Source of the DNA: Larix kaempferi | Taxonomy: Eukaryota; Streptophyta; Pinopsida; Pinales; Pinaceae | Reading direction: 5' to 3' | DNA: 64,000 bases | Assembly: GCA_027924585.1 (NCBI GenBank) | Contig: BSBM01000442.1 | Span: forward strand, 7,068,001 to 7,132,000 | Shown here: piece after piece, positions 33,668-43,935 of the stretch | Layout of the letters: each line of letters starts with the position of its first letter | Position numbering within the stretch: position 1 is the stretch's first letter | The notes under the pieces: model-generated | What the model saw: the letters and a program-made list of their open reading frames with translations, nothing else | Database searches by the model: none | What the model was told of the DNA's origin: nothing | Translations under genes and position numbers: made by a program

Positions 33668-36403
33668 CTTGTGGCTCGTCCTCGAGCCACTCGCACTAGC
33701 ATGTGGTCGCTTTACTTGCACGGCCGCCTTTGCTTGGGTCGCAACAAATGTTTCTTTCCACTGCGCAATAGCGGAGTCCATTTCATCGACGCACTCCACA
33801 GCTGTTTGCACCATTTCTGCAGTGGCTTCTTCTTCAGTTATGCCATCAACCATCTGTTGGGATTCTGCAATTTCTTTGATCTTTGCCTCAGCTTGGGCAG
33901 CAAGTTCAGCATACTCATCCATAAATGGATGAATGCTGTTGGTGAGTTTAGCATCTTCATTTCTGAGCTTGTGCAGTTGTTGTTGTATTCTGCGCACTTC
34001 GCTCATTTTCCTCATTTTTGCTAAGCCTTCTAAGGCCTTAGCTTCTTCCGTCAGAACAGTTAGAGACTGTTCTGCTGCTTGTAGCTATTCCAAAAGACCG
34101 ACTTTGAAAGGGAGCTTCTCAAGCTCCGTCCAATCCTCCATAGCTTGGGTCATCAGGTTCACGGCTTCATCTGCTCTGCTCTTCATTTGTGTGGAAGCTC
34201 TGCGCAGTGCTTCAAATTGTTCCTGCCTATCATCTGTAGAGTGCACTGCAACACGAGATTCCAACTCGGTGATCTGCGTTCTATGGTCTTCAGCCATAGC
34301 AACTATTTCCTGCTATAGGGATTTCACCCTTCCACCAATAATTTGAACTTTCTCAACCAGAAGAAGGTCTGGTTAAATCTCGCAGGCCGACAACTCCTGG
34401 GCAATTTCATCAACTACGTTTCTTATCCCAGTATCTTGTGCTTCATAAAGTGCAAGCTTCTCAGAGATGTTCTTATAGCCTGTATTCAGCTCTATCTCCT
34501 GTGATTGCAGTCTTTGGTTTGCATGGAATGTGGAGAGCTCTCTAGCTCTCAGCTCAATAGAGACCTTCTCTTGCACTAATTGCAAGGTTTCTATGGGAAT
34601 CAAAGACAAATTTATTTCAACGGGCCCAACTGCGCTTACTTGCAGTGCAGTCAAAGGATCCGGAAGTGTCATGCTTGTAGGCGGGATGTGCACGACAGTA
34701 TGCCTCTCTGCAAGTACTTCAACTCGCTCGGTACTTGTAGATACCTGCGGCGCCTGCAAAGTAGATGCTGGCGCATGGGTCTGCACAACTCTTCCTGCGA
34801 GACCTTTTAATTCCACGAACTGCAGGTCCAGAGCACTTCTGATGTGCGTGTGCGCGGTCCGCAGCTTGCGAAATTGCTCTTTTAAGTACTGGTCGATCCC
34901 CGAGGCAATGGTCTTAGAGGGATGTGACACCTTCTGCTTCTTGGCCGCTGTTTCTGTTGAACCTTCCTCACTTCTTTGCTCAGGCGCTTCCTTGCCCTTA
35001 TCTTTCTCTTGCACAGCAGGGGGTGGTATCGCAGATGCGATTTCGGCGGCCTCCCTCCATTCATCCGACCAAGACTTTACAGTTTCTTCAACATCTTCAG
35101 TAGTCATCCTGTAAAGGCCTACGGCCCATTCATCTTGAATGCCGCAAGGGCGGAGGTAAATTTCATGCAAGTTGGCAGAAAATACCAACTTCCCTTCATA
35201 TATTTGGGCTGTCTCCTTACTCAGCCTTGGAATTTCCTGAATGGTATCTTTGAGGAGATGGTATTATTCACAAAATACAGTGCGGTTCATCTTACGCTTT
35301 GCAGGATTATTAGAATCCCAGAGGTTGACATAGCGCATTCCGACAACCTCTCCTGCACGGCGTGGAAGGAACTGAGTGTTCGGGGGCTCCTTCAACCCGA
35401 CAAAAGCACATAAAATTAAAAGCCAAGAAAAATGGAACAACTGACCGGTGGTGTCTTGGACGTTCCGGCAGTCTTCCAAGAAAGAATTGAGGAGGAAGAG
35501 AGACCAGTTGTACTTCTCTCCCTTCGCAGCTGCGATAGCGAGCTCCACGACAGCTCCAGTGACTTCTTTAGGTCTGCACTTTGTGAGAAGTCTGCCTGCA
35601 AGCAGACTGCCTGTAAATCTAAGTGCTTCATCCTCAACTATAGTGAGGTCATAAGCCCGACCTCCTCTTGTCAATTTGTATTTCTGCACCAGCTGTGCAG
35701 CCAATTTTCTGTCTTTGTCCTTTCCAACAAAATCAATATTGGGATCCTTACCAACCTTAGATAGGCCGGTAATGTGATGAATCAAGTCGACATTCAAATC
35801 GATTGGCCTCCCCAGCCAAAGGTAACCACCATGAACGCATGATAAAAGTGCCTTAACAATTGCATTGACTTCATTGCTACACCTGAAGTGCGGTAGCTTC
35901 AACAAGTTCAACAGTCCAGACTTCTCTAAATTTGCTGCAAACTCCTTCGGGACGAATTCATCAACCTTTCTGGTGGGATTGTGGACTACCGTCAGATAGC
36001 GATCTGGCGCAAACTGAGGATATGTTCTGTAGTCGCCCAAGTTGAAATCAGAAAACTTAACCAGTGGAAGGTGTCCAAGCAGGGACCCTTCTTGTCGCAC
36101 GACTTCCGGCAGTGGTGGCAGCGGAATCGGATATTTTGCATTCTTCGGAATATGCACCTCAGGTGCATCATCTAGACGCGGCGGAATGTAATTCACCATG
36201 GTGGCCAAGGGATCTGGAACAGGTTAGTCTGGCTGCTACTACTGAGATGCCCTTGTGCCCAGAGATTGTTTAGGATCAGACCAACCAGGGTGCGTGTAAG
36301 CGGAAGTCGTCACCGGGGTAGTCATGCCGAAATCTAAGCCTCTGTGCTTAAATTGACGAACAATTTCTTCAGTGGACAGGTTCTCCGTCGTGAACTGGTG
36401 TAG
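33662..36403 (-). pseudogene. ORF3 of element B: nuclear-type coiled-coil protein after integrase
   Basis: One frame runs about 900 codons from near 36403 to the TAG at 33662-33664 without a shift. An N-terminal tail has ENLSTEEIVRQFKHRG (like EELTIEEALRIFQHGG in D), a former poly-Gln stretch, then a globular domain of about 300 residues (36199-35270) with GGYLWLGRPIDLNVDLIHHI, ITGLSKVGKDP and NWSLFLLNSFLEDC. A basic AAKKQKVSHPSK patch (about 34940) looks like a nuclear signal. The last 250 residues are heptad-like coiled coil (RIQQQLHKLRNEDAKL), ending SGSRTSHKC. Seven in-frame stops: 36239, 36236, 36224, 35264, 34373, 34313, 34085. It takes the position of env-like ORFs, but no credible signal peptide or membrane anchor is seen. 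Function unknown; the domain order suggests a DNA/chromatin or capsid partner. Confidence 0.85.
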
Positions 36404-36567
36404 ACAATGAGGACTTGAACTGACAAATAGTGGAACAACGTAGGATACGAACGCTGAAAACAAAGGAAGCAGTGTGCACAACACGGCTCTTAAAACAATC
36501 ACTTGGATTCTCAAACAAGACACTATGCAACTCGAGAAAAGTAACCCAAAAATATACAAGTGTGGGG

Positions 36568-36575
36568 TATTTATA
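36568..36575 (-). promoter_or_regulatory. Putative internal promoter of ORF3 (element B)
   Basis: TATAAATA on the minus strand in the context GCTATAAATACCCC, about 165 bases before the aligned ORF3 start and 575 bases after the integrase end. Element D has the same octamer at the matching place (55812-55819), although the surrounding DNA has diverged. Confidence 0.55.
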
Positions 36576-37149
36576 GCTAAAGCCGATAGTAAATACGGAC
36601 AAGTGGGGTTACTAGCCGTAGATGCCTATGCATGAGTCGACAAGCCCCCTACCCCCGTGTCTCTGCGGTGCATTAATTGTGATGGATGGGATCTGATAGC
36701 CTTCCGGGAGAAGCTAACGCTTTCGGCGCATGACATAAATGCGAATCTTCGGGAGATCAAGCCGACTCTGTCAGAGCGGATACAATTAAATGGAGAGCTT
36801 ATCCTTCATTAATATTCAAAGCGGCTATAGGACTACTGTAATTCAAATTTTTCGGTGGGTCATTTCAGCATAGGTAACTGTGCATATAGAGGGGTCCACA
36901 ACGAGAACTCCTCAAGTGGCAACTTGACACAGGGAACTCCGCAATAGCGACGATTCGACAACCCGGGGAAAAAATTCGCAAGAGCGCAAAATAGGGTCGC
37001 TCAAAACAAACCTTATTGACATGCGCGGATGCTTCAAGGAATTGCGCGGGAAGCCAGAGACTGAAAGTGTCTCGCGACTTCCATGTAGGCTGTGATAATG
37101 CGATGCCTCTTTCAACTACACTGGACATTTGCACTTCTTTAGCACTGTA
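36576..37149 (-). other. Gap between pol and ORF3 of element B
   Basis: About 575 bases with no credible coding frame. It ends at the TATA box and may hold upstream promoter elements for ORF3; none is recognised by motif. Confidence 0.5.
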
Positions 37150-40100
37150 TTAAGTCGACAGGGCGGAGTGGCCGTCGCGATAAAGCTTGAGCCGACTCCC
37201 GTTGATCATTGTGGGTAGCAATTCTCCATTAAGCTTCACAAGCTGAACTGCTCCTCCTTCTGTTATCTTTGTCACCCGAAAAGGGCCTAACCAATGTACA
37301 CGAAACTTGCCTGCAAACTTGATGAATTTACTATCATAGAGGAGTACCAAGTCTCCTTCTTCAAAGTGTTTATTCTTAATATGCCTGTCATGCCAAGATT
37401 TTTGTCTTGCCTTCTGTACTTGTTGATGGAATCCGGCTAAAAGTCTGTCTTCTTCTAAGGAAAGCAATTGTGAGAGTCTTTCACTCATAGTATCAGTATC
37501 TGCCATTTCTGTAATTTGCGCAATTCTGAAGCTGGGAACAATGTATTCCATGGGCATAACTGCTTCTTGTCCATACACCAAACTGAAAGGTGTGCGACCT
37601 GTTAATTTCTTGCATGTGGTTCTGTAAGCCCATAATACAACTGTGACTCTAAGGTCCCAATCATCTCTTTGTTGATTACAGATCTTCGTCAGGGCATTCT
37701 CGAGAATCTTATTGAATGCCTCCACCGTACCATTAGCTTGAGGGTGGTAGGGTGTACTCTTATGGTGACTAATGTGGAATTCTTCAGTAAGAGCCTCTAT
37801 AGTCTCATTCAGGAAATGTGTACCCCGATCACTCATTAGAATTAGTGGACATCCAAAACTAGTGATAATGTTCTCAAAAATGAACTGCGCGGCAGTGACA
37901 GCGTCGCAGTTCTTAACTAGCTTTGCCTCATCCCATCTGGTGAGGTATTCAGTAGCTGTAATGATGTATCTTGCGCCGGTTCTCTTTCCTGGTGGGTTGA
38001 TAGGTCCTACAAAATCAATGGCCCATTTATCAAAAGCACGCAGTGTTATCTGGGGTCTTAGCGGCATTTCATCTCTTCTTGAGGGTTTTCCTGTTCGCTG
38101 GCACACATCACAACATTTGCAGAATTCCTTAGTATCCTTGTGCAATGTTGGCCACCAAAGACCTGTGGCTAAGATCTTCTATGTAGTCGGCTTTCCTGAG
38201 AAATGGCCTCCTGCGGTTCCTGAGTGCGCTTCTGCGATGATGGAGTTCTTCTCATGCGGTAGGATACATCTGCGCAAGACTTCGTCGGGGCCCAACTTGT
38301 AGAGCTGGCCTGCTATCAAAGTGAAGTCTGAGGCTTTGACAACAAGTTGATTCTTCTGCTGAATTGTAAACTCAACTGGCGCTTTCTCGGTAGTGAGAAA
38401 CTCAAGAATATTGGAATAATATTCATCTGCTGATTGAACAAAAAACAGTTGTGCATTAGGCAGATTGTCCTCCAGATTTGTAGGTTCCTCGCCTGACTCT
38501 ATCCTAGATAAATGGTCAGGTCCTGCATTCAATCTACCTGGCTTCACAATAACCTCAAAATCATACTCCTGGAAGAGCAGTAGCCATCTGCAAATTATTC
38601 CCCCTAACACTGGCTTATTGACCAAGTATTTCAAAGCAGAATGGTCAGTATACATTTTAAAATGTGCGCCCAATAGATAGTGTCTGAACTTCTGTAAGGC
38701 ATACACCATAGCTAGTCCTTCTCTTTCTGTAGTGGTGTAGTTCTTCTCGGCTGTGGACAGCTTTCTGCTAGAGTAAGCAATGGGGTGATCAATACCTCCT
38801 TCTCCTGATTGTGTCAGCACGACCCCCAATGCTATGGAAGAAGCATCTACATGAACATGAAAAGGTTTTCTCCAGTCTGGGAAAACTAGAATAGGCGCAG
38901 TGATCATCTTTTCTTTAAGTGTATCCAAGCTCTGTTGGCATTCTTCTGTCCATTGGAACTTCGAATCCTTTTTCAGCAATCTTTCCATAGGTGCAGTGAT
39001 CTTTGCATAACCCTTGATAAATTTCCTGTAATACCCTGTATGTCCCAATGTAGTGCGCAATTGTTTGACTGAGTTGGGCGCAGGTAAATTAGAAATGATG
39101 GAAACCTTCGCAGGATCCATCAGGAGTCCTTGTCTGCATACAATATGACCTAACAAAATACCGAAAGGAGCACAGAAGATACATTTTTTCAAGTTTAGGG
39201 AAATCTGATACTGTCTACATTTTTCTAACATCATGCGCAGGTTCCCTATATGGTTCTTTAATAAACCAAACACAGTCCAGTCATCAAAATAGACTTCTAA
39301 AAACTTATGAATGAATTCTTTAAAAACAGCAACAACGACTCTAGAGAAGATAGCAGGTGCATTTTTAAGACCAAAGAGCATTACCGTATACTGGAATGAG
39401 CCCCATTCAGTCGCAAAAGTGGTCTTATGGCGGTCATCTGGATGGATTCTGATCTGATGGTATCCTGAAAAGCCATCAGTGAAGGAGTAAGCCTCTTGTC
39501 CTCCAACATTATCAAGCACTTCGTCTGTAAAGGGAGTTGGAAATGGATCATGCGCTAATGCGTCGTTTAGCTTGCGCAAGTCCACGCAGATTCTTATTTC
39601 ACCTTTTGTCTTCTTCTCTTGTACCACCATAGGACTAATCCAATCACTTTCCTCTACTGGCTCAATAATACCTGCTACGAGCATCTTATCAATTTCTTCT
39701 TTAACCTTTTCTTTATATCGCGGATTCAATCTGTACGGGTGCTGTTTTACAGGCTTGGCGTCTGCTTTTAGAGGTATGCGCATCACTCCTAAATCTCCTA
39801 GTATGCCTTTCATTTCTGTGAACTTGGTAGGAAAGATATCCTGGTAGTCACGTAATAAATCTGAAATATGGCCAACAGTTTCATCATCCCAATAATCTCC
39901 TATAGAAGCAAACTTGGGTTCAACTTCTGTACCAATGTTAATCTTTTTGAGCTTGACGTGTTCTGTAATGGCAGGGGTATCAAGCTGAGGACCTTCGACA
40001 TTGAGCGTCCCTTCTGATTCTGGAATATTGACGTTACGAGGAACATCTTCCTCTTCTCCAGTGGTGAAATTATAGCATTCCAGGGCATGTTCCATCTGGA

Positions 40101-40188
40101 CAACCCAATCTGGTTGGGAATATTCTGGTTCAGGACATGGTTCAAATACCTTCTTTTTAATACACTTTAAAGCATGGTCGATGCTCGG

Positions 40189-40623
40189 ATGTTCTGACTC
40201 AAAGATGAAGGTAAGTTGAAAACTTTCTATCATAAGAGGCCAAGTGATAGTGCCTCTACGCAATTCTGTTTCAGTGTACCAGTTCTTTGGAACTGTATCC
40301 AACGTGTGGATGAATAGGTGAACCCACTCATCTTCTGGAATGTGTGACCATTGCTGAATACATGCTTCGACGTGTGACTTGGGGTCACTCTGTCCATCAT
40401 ATTTGTGCAACACGTTTGCTACAGTTCCTTGAAATCTGTGTAGTATCAATCTGCGACAGTCTTGCCATGTGTGAATATTCTCTTTATGCGCACCCCACCA
40501 TCTTGCGGGTGTAGCGTGCAGTGCTACATATAATGCTTGTATGCGCTGCTCATCTGGAATATGTTGTTCATATGTATGTATGAATTCACTTACTTCAGTT
40601 AAACCATAAAAAATTGGAGTGTC
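40189..40623 (-). other. Second capsid-like domain between protease and RT (element B)
   Basis: DTPIFYGLTEVSEFIHTYEQ, then ALHATPARWWGAHKENIHTW..CRRLILHRF and VPKNWYTETELRRGTITW follow the Ty3 capsid pattern of a small-residue/WW turn, TW and F..F. The element already has a capsid domain in gag upstream. Element D has the same domain at 58981-59823. The label is inference from sequence pattern, not from a structural match. Confidence 0.5.
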
Positions 40624-41805
40624 ATTCAATTCTGTGCCAATCCATCGAATGGATTTACTCATCATGGCGCAATGCATTGCAGAAACCTCATGTAGGCGAT
40701 TCTGCCAGTTTTCCAGTCCTGCTTCTGAATCTGATGTGCACGAGCTATCGTATCGCCAGCTGATATGGCCGTCTGCTGTGGGATTGACATAGTCACTATG
40801 AATAGCAGTCATCTGATACAAACTTTCCATGTGGCGCGCTTCTTCTTCTGCTCGAATGGGTTCAATATACCTTGGTCCTTGATTGGGATCAAGCGGTGCA
40901 ATGACCCTAATCTGGTCATCCTCAAAGGTCATCTGTCTTTTCTTCAAATTAATGACAGCCAAATTATCAAATGCCCATTCTATGCCTAAAAGTGCTGGGT
41001 AAGGTCTACTATCATCCAGAATTTTGATTACTTCAAAGTCTACAGAACTTCTTACTCCCTCAATATCAATAGGTACATTGGGTAATCTGCCCAATGGAGA
41101 GACTCGTTGCTGATTTGCAAGTCTTAGCTGGATAGGAGATCTTGTAAGCTGAGGGCTACTCATTTATTCCCATGTCTGCATGGTGAGGACATTAACTTCT
41201 GAGCCCAAATCTAAAATGACTTCGTCCATTTCAAATGCTCCAATCTGCGCTGTGAGCCTCATCTCTTTTCCAGTTCTAGTATGACTCCCAATCTGGTGGA
41301 CAGCACGTTGCAGTGTATTCATCGAAGCAGATTGTTGACACTTATCCAACAGGTGTTGAAGTTCCATAGTTGCTTTTTCATTGCGCAACAACTTTAAGCA
41401 ATTTCTCAGGAAAGCATGGACACTGCCTAGTGCATCCTCATCATCAGGCCTTCCAGATGTAGTGGCTTGTTCCTGCACCAGGTTGTCTTGTCTTAGCACT
41501 TGCGATCTGATATCATTATGCGGAATTGCGACAGAACTTGAAGCTCTAGGATCTGAGAAATACTCTTGAGCTTGCTTGAATGCTTCTTTTTGCTTCTGCA
41601 GGTCAAGCGGGGATGGTTTAATATTAGCGCGGTGCACCCATTGCGTCGCTTGCTTTCCAGTTCCCAACTCTGGCGCACTAGTGGTTGCTCCACTGGGCGT
41701 TACTATATTAACTGTAGGATCTGGTTCTCTTTTTTCTACTCCAATCAACTGAATATTCTGATTGACTTGTGGCGTCTTTGCTTGCATCTTAGCCATCAAC
41801 TGAGG

Positions 41806-42312
41806 GCATTCTTCAATGACATGATCATAAGATTTACAATATCTGCAGATGGTTGTAGGATTTTGGCAATCCCTTGCAAAATGACCTTGAGCTCCGCAAT
41901 TATAACAAGTGATCTGTCCTCTTCCTCGACCAAAACCTACTGTGCGTCCGCGGCCCCTATAATTTCGTCCTCGGCCGTCGCGAGTTTGGTCATACTGTGG
42001 ACCTGCTGTGGGTCCTTGTGCTTCTGATTGTACTCTATAAACATCATGTTTTCTTTCCATCATAAGATCATATGCTCTGCAATTGTTCTCATCATGGCCT
42101 ACTGATTTACAGAAATTGCAATATAGATTCTTTGGAGTTTGTACGTATTTCTGTAACAAGTGACATTCTTGCGGTCTGTGACCTCTAGTTCTACAGATTT
42201 CACACCAAGGCCCTTGAGCCTGTGGTAAAGGGTTAGGTGCTCCAGTTGCAATATACTCTATGAAAATAGGACAATGGTCCTTTGAATGACCTTGCGCTTT
42301 ACATTTTGTACA
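41806..42312 (-). other. Five CCHC zinc knuckles with RG-rich insert (element B gag)
   Basis: CTKCKAQGHSKDHC, CEICRTRGHRPQEC, CNFCKSVGHDENNC, CYNCGAQGHFARDC and CRYCKSYDHVIEEC all have C-X2-C-X4-H-X4-C spacing. Between the third and fourth lies an RGRGRNYRGRGR-type segment. Plant gag proteins usually have one or two knuckles. In D several of these are mutated. Confidence 0.9.
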
Positions 42313-43760
42313 CCAAATTTCTTCTTTAACTTCCTTGCCTTTCTTAATATCATGCACTTGCAAGGTTAAGTTTGCTAATTGGTTCTACAACTGCGCAACA
42401 TCGTTGCTTGTTCCAGCAATTGGTGAAGCTTCTAGTTTCATAGCCATCTCTAGAGCTTGTTCCTGAGTAGTGAGATTCTGTTGCATAAGAGGAAGTCTAA
42501 TTTGTGGAAGCAGTGTAGCAATGAACCATTCCTTATGCTGCTGTGGTGCAAACTCAAAGCTTACTTGATCTATCAAGGATTTGAACTTCTGGTCAAAGTC
42601 CCATACTGACTCTGTAGGTAACTATTTTATGTCTTTGAGCTTGGTTATACACTGTGATTCTGATTTAGGTTTCTTGAATTCTCTAATCATAGCATTTCTG
42701 ACATCATCAAGCATCCTATTCTGTGTTGCTGAGTATTTCATGAACCAAGTTAAGTCTCTTTCTCTTAGTGTGGTTGCTAACTGAACCAATTTAACAACAT
42801 CATCATTAATTTGCTTAATTGTCCAAATGGCTTCACATAGGAACCAGTGCTGCTCAGGGTCTTCTATCCCTGTTCCTCTAAAAGTTGGTAGCTTCATGTC
42901 ATCACCCATCCTTCTTGCGCTAGGTTGAGGTGGAGGTGCTGTAGCACTACCTCTGGGATGGTTAAACAAAGGTGGAGCTGAGGTACTAGAAGTACCGTGC
43001 AGGCTACTAGAAGGTGTTACTGCGGGGATATACTGAGCCCCGTCTGGATTTTGCGGTGTAAAAGGGTGATAAGGGATATGAGTACTCCCTTGTCTCTCTA
43101 TATGGCTCGCTCTAGGAACTTGACTATCTTCTGGGCTAGACTCAAAAGAATGTTGGTCAAGGCCTACTTTATACCATTTTCCACTACGAGTGCAACCAAT
43201 AAGTTCAGGATCACTATCAGAATCTGCGAACATTACTTGTCTATGCTATTCATCGGAAGCTATGCATAGTTTTCCTTTTTCATACAGAAGCATTTTAATC
43301 CATAAGTTCAGAGAATTTAAGAACTTACCTCTGTGTGCTTGGAAGAAGCTCCTCTCAGCTTCGCTGAAGCTCTTTCTTGTATCTACTGCAAACTTAGTGA
43401 TGAAGCCTTCCAGCAGACTGTTCAACCAAAAGTCTACTGCGCGGGACACAGAATTATCTACCCGCTTCAAACTGCTAACTAGCTCAGGCGTCCAAACGAT
43501 GGGTCGATCAACATGCACAGTGGGTCTAGTATCTGCTAACTTAGCTACCCACGCATGCAACTCAAGTGCAAATGTGACAAAGAAATTTTTGTGAAGGTCA
43601 GTATAAATATGCTTCTGCAACCAGTCTTCTGTCTGAAGCCTAGAGCTTCTATTTTCTCATTCAATGAACTCTCTAGCCTTTAAATCAAACCAGTCTTGAA
43701 TTTCTTTAGCTGTAGGATTCCAACACTGCATTGCCTTCAAAATAATAGGGTTAAAGCCAA

Positions 43761-43935
43761 TGACAGAACCATTTGTTTGCTAAGCCAGTCTCAAGGCAAC
43801 GAAACCATTTGTTGGCTCTAGCAGTATTTCACACGTCGCCAAAATAACAAGTCTCAAGGAAACGAAACCATTTGTTGGCTCCAGCAGTATTTCACATGTC
43901 GCCGGAATAACAAGTCTCAAGGCAAAGAAACCATT
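43761..43935 (-). repeat. PBS region of element B with 63-bp tandem repeats
   Basis: AGTCTCAAGG starts at 43787, 43850 and 43913, a 63-bp period with 2.4 copies; the last copy runs into the LTR start. Each unit includes AAACCATTTGTTGG, that is, the LTR edge plus the start of a PBS-like TGGTTTC. A further TGGTTCTGTCA at 43761-43774 matches the PBS position of D (TGGTTCTGTTTCAGC). The primer tRNA is not identified. Confidence 0.75.

Larger units (their letters stand above)
37150..43731 (-). pseudogene. Element B gag-protease-pol, one frame of 2194 codons with six stops
   Basis: All open pieces share one reading frame. In order: an N-terminal gag region from ATG 43729-43731, capsid (MKLPTFRGTGIEDPEQHW, about 42880), five CCHC knuckles (42312-41806), retropepsin DLGSEVNVL (Asp at 41209-41211), a second capsid-like domain (40623-40189), RT with FPTPFTDEVL and catalytic YFDD (about 39290-39280), RNase H with HVDASS, TEREGLAMVY and YTDHSAL, integrase with [22 protein letters not shown] and NGTVEAFN, and a C-terminal HWLGPF module. 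Stops: near 43659 (TGA), 43246 (TAG), 42622 (TAG), 42385 (TAG), 41164 (TAA), 38179 (TAG). Each fits a C-to-T change of Gln or Arg codons. No chromodomain. Confidence 0.92.

Noticed and set aside
33669-34346. Plus-strand ORFs of 87-140 codons
   Set aside because: Antisense to the ORF3 coiled coil; Ser/Cys/Leu-rich composition is the usual shadow of a coiled-coil frame.
34530-35114. 194-codon plus-strand ORF
   Set aside because: It is antisense to ORF3 of B, which has a homologue in D; the plus-strand frame has none.
36404-36559. Hydrophobic open start MYIFGLLFSSCIVSCL before ORF3 of B, resembling a signal peptide
   Set aside because: It lies between the TATA box and the conserved ORF3 start and has no counterpart in D, so it is more likely 5' untranslated sequence in an open frame.
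43787-43812. PBS matching tRNA-Asp (GGCAACG before CCA)
   Set aside because: Only the GGCAACG core fits; the three bases before CCA differ, which a working primer site would not tolerate.
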